This document shows positions 54,793 through 64,000 of a DNA stretch of 64,000 bases, piece after piece. Below the pieces are notes generated by a model. That model was not told where the DNA came from and ran no database searches. It saw nothing but the letters and a program-made list of their open reading frames with translations. Each line of letters opens with the position of its first letter. The first letter of the stretch is position 1. Location of the stretch: positions 77,094,270-77,158,269 of the forward strand of contig JAKGHH010000004.1 of NCBI GenBank assembly GCA_022828595.1, given 5' to 3'. A program made the translations under genes and the position numbers. Source of the DNA: Nelumbo lutea. Taxonomy: Eukaryota; Streptophyta; Magnoliopsida; Proteales; Nelumbonaceae.

Positions 54793-55457
54793 TGAATAAT
54801 AGCCCCCGCATCAATCGAGTAGAGCCTCTTTCCTTCTGCCAAGTCCCAAAGCAGAGTTCTACCGTTTTTGCCACCACTGGCACAAAGAGAGCCATCGGGC
54901 GAAACTGCAACAGTGTTCACGTAACCTCCGTAACCGGTCAACGTGCAGCGCAATTTACAATTGGTAAGGTTCCAAACCTTCACGACCCGATCCCAAGATC
55001 CAGAGACAATAGTGGGTTGGAATGTATTGGGGCTGAACCTGACGTAGCTCACCTAGTTGGTGTGGCTGTAAGCATCCTGAATTGTGTACTTGCATTCTCC
55101 AAGTGCATCCCAAAGCTTGATAGTGCGGTCCCGAGAAGCAGAGACGATCTGGCGGTTGTCGATAGAGAAGGCAACGGAGAGGACATCCTTGCTGTGACCA
55201 ACGAAGCGGTGAGTGGTAATGCTGGTATTGAGGTTCCAAAGGCAGAGCTCGCTGTCCCAAGAGCCGGAGAGAGCGAACTGACCGTCGGAGGAGAGCACGA
55301 CATCCTCCACGAAGTGAGAATGACCGGTGAGATGGCGGCGGGGGACACCATATGTTCCTCTTCTTTGGTGAGATGCCAGACAAGGATGAACTTGTCACGG
55401 GAAGAAGAAACAATCATGTCAGAATTATCGATAGGAGTGGCGATAGCGGTCGTGGAC
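54786..55457 (-). pseudogene. RACK1: Captured RACK1 (receptor for activated C kinase 1) fragment inside copia
   Basis: On the - strand the reading starts [20 protein letters not shown] and continues through [81 protein letters not shown] and [14 protein letters not shown] to [17 protein letters not shown]. These are consecutive WD40 blades of plant RACK1, a scaffold bound to the 40S ribosomal subunit. About 17-20 N-terminal residues and the last part of the final blade are absent. There is one frameshift (near 55350) and one TAG (55053-55055) where a Trp is expected. No intron is seen across the fragment. It lies antisense to the element, in the place of gag. Confidence 0.95.
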
Positions 55458-56026
55458 GTGGAGGAGTACAGAGAGCAAATGCTGCGCAAGCAGTAGGGCA
55501 AACTTCTGAATCAATCCATGCAATAGAAGGAGATCGTACAACATTCGGTGGATTGACTAATGAACAATGGTCCACTTTTCTTAATCTCTTGAATTCTTGC
55601 AAACCCAGCACAAGTGAGAAGGTGATAGGTATGAATTGGATAATTGATACAGGAGCCTCACACCATATGACCGGGAACTTGAATCACTTGCATGATACCG
55701 AGACTGTGACTGGTTGTCAGGTTGGATTGCCCGATGGAAAGCATGCCATGGCAATAAAGAAAGGGACCGTCATTTTAAATAAACACATGAACCTTACTAA
55801 TATGCTTTATGTTCCTCGGTTGAATTGTAACCTGATATTTGTGTCGCAATTATTAGAGGAATCGAATTGTAATATCCAATTCACTAATAAGTTTTGTGTT
55901 ATACAGGACCACACTTCGAGGATGGTGATTGGTGCGGGTGAACTACGTGGAGGGCTCTACTGCTTCAAAGGTGCATACTCAAGCAAGGTTCATAAGGCAG
56001 AAGTTAAAGCTCCATACGAGTTATGA
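55352..56026 (+). pseudogene. Copia gag C-terminus and protease, fused to antisense RACK1
   Basis: The gag tail starts near 55445 with SGRGRGG and continues to LTNEQWSTFLNLLNS. The protease active site is NWIIDTGASHHMTG near 55635-55675 (Asp-Thr-Gly intact), followed by the conserved LTNMLYVPRLNCNLIFVSQL. The frame is open upstream through about 30 codons that are the antisense of RACK1, so a chimeric reading exists. It ends at a TGA where the pre-integrase region begins. Confidence 0.85.
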
Positions 56027-57090
56027 CACAAGAGAATGGGTCATCCCTCCGAGAAAGTAATTAAACTTCTTCCTAATGTGAACATTAGATGTAGTGGTGG
56101 AAATAGGATTTGTGGTGTTTGTTCAAAAGCCAAATAGACAAGAGGTACGTTTGATTCTAGTGAAAATAATGCTAAAGGGATTTTCGATTTGATTCGTTGT
56201 GATTTATGGGGTCCGTACTCTGTACAAGCATCTTGTGGTGCCTCGTATTTTTTTACTATTGTTGATGAATTCTCGCGAGTTGTTTGGATTTTCTTACTTA
56301 ATGACAAAAGTGAAGTGGGCAAAACGCTGCGGAGCTTCTTCACTATGGTTAAACGCCAATATGAAAAATTGGTGAAGATAGTTAGAAGTGATAATGGTAT
56401 TGAATTTACTTGCTTGAAGGAATATTTTTCTGAGCAAGGTATAATACATCAGACCTCATGTGTTGAAACACCGCAACAGAATAGATGTATCGAGAGAAAG
56501 CATAAACATATACTGAATGTTGCCAGAGCCCTTAGGTTTCAGGCTAATCTCCTTATTGAGTTTTGGGGAAAATGTGTTATGATGGCTGGTTATCTGATCA
56601 ACAGGACCCCCTTCACTCTCCTTTTGGGAAAAACACCGTATGAGATGTTGTATGGGCAGAAACCAAGCTACAAGCATATACGAACGTTTGGGTGTTTGTG
56701 TTATGCACGAAGCCTAAATCGTACCAGGGATAAGTTTGCCAGTAGAGCCAGACGTTGTGTCTTTGTGGGATACCCCTTTGGCAAGAAGGGGTGGAGAGTT
56801 TATGACTTAGAAAATAATTAATATTTTGTTCCCTGGGATGTGGTGTTTTCAGAAACTAAGTTTCCCTATGCTATTGAAGAAAAACAAGTCGAATACAGAC
56901 ACAATGATGGTAATCTTGATTATAACCAGGTGGAGACTGAAGTGTATGACGAGGAAGATAGTGAAAGTAAAAGAGATAGTACTCGTGAGGTCATTAGAAA
57001 GGGAGAACAAAGCGACAGTTGTGAAAATAATGAAGGGGAGCATGATGTAAGGGGGGATTCTGTGGAAGAAACGAATGCAGGGAATTAGCA
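56027..57090 (+). pseudogene. Copia integrase
   Basis: GAG-pre-integrase motif remains are near 56036-56140 (MGHPSEKVI, then the Cys pair in ICGVCSKAK followed by TAG). The core contains FTIVDEFSRVVWIF, IVRSDNGIEF and CVETPQQNRCIERKHKHI with the Asp-Asp-Glu set. The C-terminal motif region includes FGCLCYARSLNR and CVFVGYPFGKKGW. A TAA follows at about 56819 and a variable acidic linker runs to 57088. It is placed before RT, the defining Ty1/copia order. Confidence 0.85.
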
Positions 57091-57339
57091 ACTTGGACGA
57101 GGCCATAGAGTGAAGCGTCCTTCCAGTCATCTCAAGGACTACGTCATACACACCACATGGTGTTCCAACCACAGTCTGAGCCCCTTTGCCAGTTCACCTC
57201 GTCGATCTCACTCTTCAGGTACTCCCTATCCTATAACACAGTATGTGAATTGTGATAAATTTTCTTTGTGACACTGCTCTTTCTTAGCAGCTGTCACAGC
57301 AAGTCATGAGCCCCAGAGTTATTCAGAGGCTATCAAAGA

Positions 57340-58300
57340 CTCTCGTTGGAGATAAGCAATGAAAAAGAAAATTGAAGCTTTAGAAAACAATAGGACCTAG
57401 ACAGTGGAGAACTTGCCAACAGGGAAGAAGGCTCTCGGAAGTAAATGGGTCTACAAGATAAAGTACAACTCAGATGGCACAATAGAACAGTACAAAGCAC
57501 GTTTGGTGATCTTCGGAAACAAACAAGTTGAAGGGATTGACTACAATGAAACATTTGCGCATGTGGCAAAGATGGTTACAGTTCGAACATTCCTTGTAGT
57601 TGTTGCGGCTAGAAACTAGGAACTGCATCAGATGGATGTGCAAAACGCATTTCTCCATGGAGATCTACAAGAAGAAGTGTATATGAAGATGCCTCCTGGA
57701 TTTGCTTCAAGACTACCTGGAAAGGTGTGCAAGCTGCATAAGTCGTTTTATGGTTTGAAACAGACCCCTCGTTGCTGGTTTGCTAAACTCACGATAGCCT
57801 TGAAACAGTATGGCTTTACCCGGTCACAATCTGATTACTCATTGTTTACGCTTCGACGGAAGCACGAACAGTTAAATATTTTGGTTTACGTGGACGATCT
57901 TGTCATCTCTGGAAATAACGGCAATGCCATTTGGAGATTCAAGAAGTATCTCAGCCAATGCTTCCACATTAAGGACTTGGGAACTTTGAAATATTTTTTA
58001 GGAGTGGAGGTCGCCAGAAGCTAGAAAGGTATTTTTCTTTGTTAGCGGAAGTACTCGTTGGATATCATATCAGAAACCGGTTTGTTAGGCGCTAAGCCAA
58101 CTGGACTTCCCCTAGAACAAAATCATAAACTAGCTCTGGCAGATGATCCTCTGATGATAAAGTCGGAGAATTACAGGAGGCTAGTGGGTCGTTTAATTTA
58201 CTTGACCATTACCCGGGATAGGGAATTTTCCTTCCAGCTGGTAGTGATCTTCGATTGCATGCCTACTGTGACTCTGACTGGGTCGGGTGTCCACTAACAC
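57340..58300 (+). pseudogene. Copia reverse transcriptase
   Basis: Motifs in order: GSKWVYKIKYNSDGTIEQYKARLV, then MDVQNAFLHGDLQEEVYMKMPPGF, LHKSFYGLKQTPRCWF and the catalytic NILVYVDDLVISG near 57870-57915. Stops at about 57399 and 57617 (both TAG) and around 58022 break the frame. Near 58215 roughly 40-60 codons usually found between RT and RNase H are missing. Confidence 0.85.
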
Positions 58301-58734
58301 AATGCACTCTCACAGGATACTTTGTTTTATTGGGCCGAGCACCTATGTCGTGGAAGACAAAGAAGCAACTTACAGTGTCCAGATCATCAGTTGAGATGGA
58401 ATACAGGTCTATGGCAACAGTTGCATGTGAGTTGAAATGGTTAAAAGGGTTGTTGCATTCATTAGGAGTTGATCATCATGACCCTATGCGGTTATACTGT
58501 GATAGTCAAGCAGCCTTGCATATCGTTGCGAATCCGGTCTTCCATGAGAGGATTAAACACATTGAAGTAGACTATCACTTTGTCCGCAATAAAATCCAGA
58601 ATGGGAATATACGGCCTTCCTACGTCCGGACTTTAGAGCAACTTGCCGATATGTTTACAAAGGCCCTGGGCGGGCAACAATTCGAACATCTTCTTGCCAA
58701 GTTAGGCATTTCCCATTTACATGCTCCAACTTGA
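58240..58734 (+). pseudogene. Copia RNase H
   Basis: HAYCDSDWVGCPLT begins the domain (Asp of the active site). TVSRSSVEMEYRSMATVACELKWL holds the Glu, and LYCDSQAALHIVANPVFHERIKHIEVDYHFVR holds the later Asp. The stop TGA at 58732-58734 falls next to the polypurine tract. The domain itself is unbroken from 58255. Confidence 0.9.
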
Positions 58735-58741
58735 GGGGGGG
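58731..58741 (+). promoter_or_regulatory. Polypurine tract of copia
   Basis: TTGAGGGGGGG lies immediately before the 3' LTR start TATTAAG and overlaps the pol stop codon. Confidence 0.85.
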
Positions 58742-58970
58742 TATTAAGCGAGCAAGCGAGCGTTATCTTAGAATCGCCTTATCCTTTGTAAACCTTATCC
58801 TTATCTCTTGTATGTTTTAGTTGTTCTTGGTTTTGTTTTTCATTGTTCTTTTAGGAGACTGTAATTACCTTCCTATTGGTGAGCCAAACTCTGTTCTGTA
58901 TATAAATTCCCAGCAATCGTTTGCTGGAATAGGATGGAAAGAAAACTTTTCCTTCGACTGTAGTTTCTCA
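58742..58970 (+). repeat. 3' LTR of copia element
   Basis: 229 bp, the same length as the 5' LTR, with scattered substitutions and two single-base indels relative to it. It is followed by ATATC. Confidence 0.95.
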
Positions 58971-59056
58971 ATATCACAAACAAACGCCAACAAATGCAGA
59001 CTGGGAGTAGAGTTTTACACCAGTCCGTGTTTACACCACAAACAAACGCAGCCTTA

Positions 59057-60549
59057 ACATCTGGTGTGAAGTCAATGGCCTCAATGTTTTCAACACAGGT
59101 GTAATCCAGTCAGGCCTGTGTTGAATATTTGTCAAATTACCCACTGGGCCACCATTGATGGCAGAAAATTTTGGCTGTTGGGTGTCTACAGTTTATGACG
59201 TTGAGAGCATTTTTGGACATGACACAGTACCATGAATGTAGAGTAAAACCGTAAAAAAAAAGTAATTTCTCTATATTTTATAGGCTTCATTCGGGAAGAG
59301 TGCAAGGGGCTGTGTTTGGTTGCAGAGTGAATTTATTTTCATTAGTACATTTATTTCATTTGTATTGCAATCAAACAAAATAAATTAAAATTTGAAACAA
59401 AAATAAGTTAAATTTTATACTCAAATTTTACATTGATGCCAAACAAAACCTATAGTAAAAATACAAATATGTAGAATGCACTTGTGCATGTAAATGCAAA
59501 GTTGTTTTAATTTAATATGCATTGATGAAATTACTTTCTTGTCAAAGGATTTTAAGTTATAATGTGTTTAAACACAAATCCCAAGATTGAAATATACACT
59601 TTGAATACAAACATGCCTTGCTCCGCACTTGGCCACCTAGCGTTTACCATGGGCACAATAACTGGTACACCAGAGGTGCGTCCTTCCCGGTCCTCTCAAT
59701 GCTCTAATGCCCACACCGGATATGGACCGGAATTTATGAAAACTATCACTTTCAATTTGGGGTGCTCAAATGTGGGCCTATTTTCCAAATCAAACTGGTA
59801 ACTCAAATTGAACAGAAGCTAAACGATTAATCAATTGGTCGGCTTGGTTCACTGCCAATTCAATTCATCAATTTTTTTATTTCTAAAATATATTATAAAT
59901 AAATATATAAATATATAATATAAGTTAGAAATATATATAAAATACTATACTATAAATAATAAATAATATATATTATATTATATATAATGCAGATATATAT
60001 ATATTCATTTATGACATAAATAATATAATATAATATAATATATTAACCGACGGTTTTTTATATTGATTAACTGGAACTTAATTGGTACCTTTGATTTTTT
60101 TTTTTAAATACTGAACCAATTGATTCAGTTAACCGAAATTTTTTATTTAATCGTGTCGGTTCGATTTGGTTTTTCTATTTTTCAATTTTTCTATTTCAAT
60201 ACATAAGTAGATTCTTACTAAATACTATGACATCAAAACCAAACCCAAACCCAAACACATGTATTAATCCGCATCCCCTACCAACCAAATGGCATTCCAA
60301 CACCGCACAATCTCACTTTTATGCATGGTGGATTCCATTCCCATGATGAGATATGCGGTGTGTGACCATATTGATATTGATAGGGTGTTGAACATGTTTT
60401 ATTGGCAATATATCTCAATATCCACTTAACCATCATTTACACTCTTCGCAATGGACCCTTACGAAGAATACGATCCAGGGACCTTGGGCAGGTTTTTCTC
60501 TCGTATGCCCAGATTTCAATAATCAAGGTTTGAGAATAGACTAGATCAC
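59057..60549. other. Intergenic repeat debris
   Basis: It contains Tourist-like orphan ends (GGCTTCATTCGGGAAGAG at about 59283 and GGCTGTGTTTGGTTGCAG at about 59310), a very AT-rich TATAAATAATATA stretch (59880-60045) and a decayed foldback at about 60281-60412 related to 13417-13579. No gene was seen. Confidence 0.4.
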
Positions 60550-60698
60550 CTACTAAATAAACATGTTCCAACCCTCTATTAGCGTCATCTCACACCACAT
60601 CTCATACATGGCAGGGTGGGTTCCACTTTTATAGTGGATCTCAGTCTCCATTTAAGAAGTGCGGTATGAGAGGATGTTGGAACGCGTTTTGGTGGTAG
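60550..60698. mobile_element. Short foldback element, family of 13417-13579
   Basis: The left end CCTACTAAATAAACATGTTCC pairs imperfectly with GGAACGCGTTTTGGTGGTAG. The inner CACACCACATCTCAT pairs with its inverted ATGAG...GTGCGG partner. No duplication was identified. Confidence 0.5.
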
Positions 60699-63403
60699 AA
60701 GATCCCGGTTGGAATGGTATGGGCACGGGCTTGCCCTGATGCTGACAAGACTCAAGTTTTGAATTCAACGTGCGGCCTGTGCAAGTTGTGTTGTGCCAGC
60801 CCACGGGTTGTGCCTCCCTCCCAGATATTTTGGAAGTTGGTATGGCATGGTCAATGGCCCAAACCTGTGCGCCTGTGGGCCTATGCTGTGCTAGGTTAAT
60901 CCGTGGGCTGAGTCTTGGGTCAAGTCGGGCCATAGATTAGGCCAAAGTTATTTATTTAAAAAATTAAAAGAAAAACTTAAAATTTTAATTTTGTATGAAT
61001 TTGATATATACAATTGTTTATATATAAAATAATTAAATAAAATAGTATAATAAAATTGAAAAAAAATTATTTATTTCATTAATATATTATATAATTATAA
61101 TTTATATGACATATAAAATATATAAATATTAAATACATGGGTTGTGCCACAGGTTGGATCGTGGGCCATGAACAATACACGACAATGTGAGCCATGTTAG
61201 TCCTACTTGTCCCACTAAGTTAATGTTGGAGAAAAATTGGGTCACTGTAACTTTTGAGGAGAAGCTCTGAGTCGTGTCTGAAGACACTATCTTTAGAACG
61301 TTATTTGCCCCCACTCAGTTTTATTGAGTTTGCTGTTAGGTTACAGGCAAATTCGTTCACAGGATACAACAGAGCCTTGGGCGAGAATCTGCAACTAGCA
61401 AAGTTGAAGAGTCTCCAAAGAAACCTTCTGTGAGACTGTAGCAAACCGGACTGAGAGAGAGAGAGAGAGTGAGTGAATTTCGAAATTGTGTGATTTGGAG
61501 TCTGATTCATGCTCCTTAAATAATTTGTAAAAACGTATGAAGAAAATATAGGTGTTGGTTTAGAGAAGGCACTTTGAACAGTCACAATTTAAAAAGTAGT
61601 TAATAGTTGGTGACTGCTAATTTTGAATTGTGCCTCTTGATCACATCCGATCAAATCATGACTGTTGATCTCATTAACGGTGATCAACGATGATCAATGC
61701 ATCAAAACCATAACCGTCCATCGTGAACCACGCGGGTGCGAACAAAGTGAGCCTCTAAAGCGCCTCATTGCGCCGCACACACGTGCACGCGTTGCACGGT
61801 ATCGAAACCCCATACTCTCCTCTACTAATTCTAAGGAGTGTAAATCAGATCCTATTGAAAAACTGAAAACAAAATTTATAATTTTCCAATATAAGACAAA
61901 TTCAAAATTGGGTTTTTGTAAGAAAAAAAAACAGATTTTTCAAACAAGTGCAATTTCTCATGTAATTAAACAATCAAACCTGTTAGATTTAATCTCTTAT
62001 GAGATTAAAATCAAACAGTTAAAACCCCAAACCCAATACAATCCATCGACTCATACAAATCGTATTGGGCTTCAAAATCGTACAGCATCACAAACAGCAT
62101 GCCCCGATTTACTCCTCTCACTTGAATAGATTAAATAATGACACATGTATACCCGGCCCATGAAAATAAAGAAATCATAACTCATAATAAAATCATTTTA
62201 TTAATGTTTTATTAATACACGCATATCACGGAACTAAGCAAGCAATTAGAGCTCACAAGTGGTCACTTGTGACAGGCGCAGGCAGTTGGGTTGAAAATCA
62301 ATAGAAATGTGAATAGAGGGTCACCCACATATGGCCGGATGGGATGAGATAGCGAAATTTGTTTGCTCCATATCCATGCCTCGGTGATTTCATTGGGCAC
62401 ACAATGGAAATCCGTACGGAAAATATTTTACTTATGAAACATGCTTTGACATTTGCTCATCTAAGGTGCAATCTAGACATGTCATTCTGTATGATGTGGG
62501 GATACTGGCGGTGGGATTAATTGCCTTATCGTCAGTTGGTCACATCGTGGAGCAACTTTGGCCAGCAGATTCTAGTTGGTGCAGTACCCTATGATTATAC
62601 CTTCACAATACGCACGTCGAATTTTGTCCTTTCACCGCCACAACAACCACCCAAACTAAAGACGGGTGCCAAAATTATTCCTGTAAAAAACGTTAAAAAA
62701 AAAACAAGCTTTTTTAGGGTCCACGAGAATGATGTCAAATAATCCTGTAAAAAAATAACAACGCCTATCATATTCTTATATTTACAATGTCTTAAACACC
62801 AACCCGGACGAGGTGCAGATTTGAGTTAAATCATTCAACTGTCTCTATTCTCTAATGTCGTGCGGAAGCTTCATTTTACATTTTAGTATTTTACAACAAA
62901 ATGTGGCTTAGCCATTTTTTCTATTATTGAGTGTGGCTTAGCTGCAAGGGCGTGTATGGGCAAGTAGACTTGTACCATAATCCTATCATTACTGCTACCC
63001 AGTATCCATTCATGAACATATCTCTTCAACCCATATTGGTCGGATTCATACTCAATTTAAGAATAGAATACCCATATTGGTGGGATTCGTAAAATGAGGT
63101 GGGTTAAATGGTTGAGTCCTAAAAGTAAACGAAATTAAAATTAATTTTGATGCATATATAGCAATAATTATTAATAGAGATAGAGATGGAAATTTCTTAA
63201 AATGCACAATTAAGGATATAGTAATAGTTTAGACTTTAGATAATTTAGAGCGGCAATTTTTCTATATTTTTTAAGGCTATCCCTTGGGTTGCATAGCCTT
63301 TTATTTTTTCTTTCTTATCCCAAAAAAAAAAAAAAAAAAAAAAAGTTCCCATGGCTAATCCCATCATAAACTTCAACCCAAAATGAGGAAAAAAAAAAAG
63401 AAA
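60699..63403. other. Intergenic, unassigned repeat-like DNA
   Basis: From about 61225 (TGTTGGAGAAAAATTGGGTC) to about 61810 the sequence has a more GC-rich, LTR-like look, with a GA microsatellite (61454-61469), but no partner LTR, primer site or duplication was found. A-runs occur at 61922-61931 and 63321-63344. No supported gene. Confidence 0.35.
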
Positions 63404-63977
63404 GGGAAATGCCTGACCCCCCTCCCCCCACCCACGTTGAAGTTTCTGACCATTGTTGAAACTAGAAACCTCTCTTGAAGTTTGGTACTTGCAAAGTTGC
63501 AATCACTTCTACTAAATCTTTTGACACAGTTGCAAGTGGACCCCCTTTGTTAGAATTTACTATCAAGAGGCATGAAAATATCCAAAATACCTATGCAATT
63601 ACTATTAAGGCTGGTTTGTATAGAAAAACAACAATAATAAATAAAGAAAATTTAAAAGTTGTAATTTTACCTTTGAGCTATTGATAAGATGGGCAAATTT
63701 AAAAAATAAATTAATGTTAGAAAAGAGATTGGAAGGGTTTGGGCTAGCGATTCATACGAAGAGAAGATTTGAAAAATAAACATTTGGGTGAAAAGTAACT
63801 ACATGAGTATTTTAGACATTTTTATACCTCTTACTAGAAGATTTAAGAGAGAGAGAGAGAGATCTACTTGCAAGTTGCAACTATGTCACAGAGTTCAAGA
63901 GGTGATTACAATTATCAAACTTCAAGGGAGATTTCACCACAGACAAAAACTTCAGGGGATGTTTCAACAATTTACCC
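63404..63977. mobile_element. Mutator-like MITE with 9-bp target duplication
   Basis: It starts GGGAAATGCC and ends CAACAATTTACCC, with arms sharing TTGAAGTTT, GTTGCAATCAC and GACACAGTTGCAAG blocks. It is flanked by AAAAAGAAA at 63395-63403 and 63978-63986; the flank is A-rich, so the match is less telling than at 37779. It belongs to the same family as 13690-14147. It contains a GA microsatellite (63848-63861). 574 bp, non-coding. Confidence 0.75.
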
Positions 63978-64000
63978 AAAAAGAAAAGAAACCCATCATA

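Larger units (their letters stand above)
54551..58970 (+). mobile_element. Ty1/copia LTR retrotransposon carrying captured RACK1 sequence
   Basis: Two 229-bp LTRs (54551-54779 and 58742-58970) are flanked by ATATC on both sides (54546-54550 and 58971-58975). The order of domains between them is protease, integrase, RT, RNase H, i.e. Ty1/copia. The LTRs start TATTAAG rather than TG and end CA, and differ at roughly 15 positions by eye. The N-terminal part of gag is missing and replaced by antisense RACK1. Many stops and an internal deletion near 58215 make it non-autonomous; it must have moved with proteins supplied by relatives. Confidence 0.95.
54277..59053. mobile_element. Tourist-like MITE split by the copia insertion
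   Basis: The left end GTCTATATTTGTTTGCAGTGTAAAAC (54277) and right end GTTTACACCACAAACAAACGCAGCC (ending 59053) are inverted partners, and TTA flanks both (54274-54276 and 59054-59056). Without the copia element and its duplication it would be about 350 bp. It is therefore older than the copia insertion. Confidence 0.75.

Noticed and set aside
54780..55460. RACK1 as a resident host pseudogene into which copia inserted
   Set aside because: The RACK1 piece lies between the primer site and pol, inside the LTR pair and its single ATATC duplication, so it belongs to the element.
55017..55496. Open frame on + over the RACK1 fragment
   Set aside because: The - strand has unmistakable WD40 RACK1 blades; the + frame is its mirror, though its neighbour 55352-56026 continues into real gag-protease.
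61225..62290. Solo LTR
   Set aside because: It begins TGTTGG and has LTR-like composition, but no end, duplication or partner copy could be shown.

Overview
The window is plant nuclear DNA, most probably from a dicot-type angiosperm with a repeat-rich genome. It contains spliced plant-type genes, plant LTR retrotransposon lineages (Tat-like and chromodomain Ty3/gypsy, plus Ty1/copia) and a dense layer of small inverted-repeat elements. There are no bacterial operons, rRNA, tRNA or CRISPR arrays. The species cannot be named from the sequence alone.

Layout: (1) 1-8987 is the 3' part of a decayed Tat-like Ty3/gypsy element on the + strand: gag, protease, RT, RNase H and integrase, then an antisense Transposase_28-type gene with two introns, then a 3' LTR carrying a 38-bp minisatellite. 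(2) 9620-10633 (-) is an intact single-exon ATL-type RING-H2 E3 ligase gene. (3) 11-23.5 kb is intergenic DNA with hAT-like, Mutator-like and Tourist-like MITEs, several with legible target-site duplications (TSDs). (4) 23709-24365 (+) is an intact two-exon gene for a 179-residue basic protein of unknown function. (5) 24.4-27.6 kb is more MITE debris. (6) 27633 to about 36522 is a second Tat-like element on the - strand with the same antisense spliced gene. (7) 37788-38332 is a Mutator-like MITE with a perfect 9-bp TSD. (8) 40755-45727 is a nearly full-length chromovirus on the - strand with a GAAGC TSD. (9) 45.8-54.2 kb holds a foldback element, a 60-bp minisatellite and further MITEs. (10) 54551-58970 is a full-length Ty1/copia element with an ATATC TSD, sitting inside an older Tourist-like MITE. 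(11) 59-64 kb is repeat debris ending in another Mutator-like MITE.

The most unusual object is the copia element. Between its primer-binding site and the retained end of gag, the gag N-terminal region is replaced by about 665 bp of RACK1 (a seven-bladed WD40 ribosomal scaffold protein), intron-free and in antisense orientation. This looks like capture of a host mRNA by a retrotransposon, with short shared sequences at both junctions.

Only two host genes look functional: the ATL gene and the 179-aa gene. Everything else is mobile DNA in various stages of decay. Premature stops in the elements are strongly biased to TAG, as expected from deamination of methylated cytosines in silenced repeats. 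All family assignments are from reading translated sequence by eye; no database search was run.
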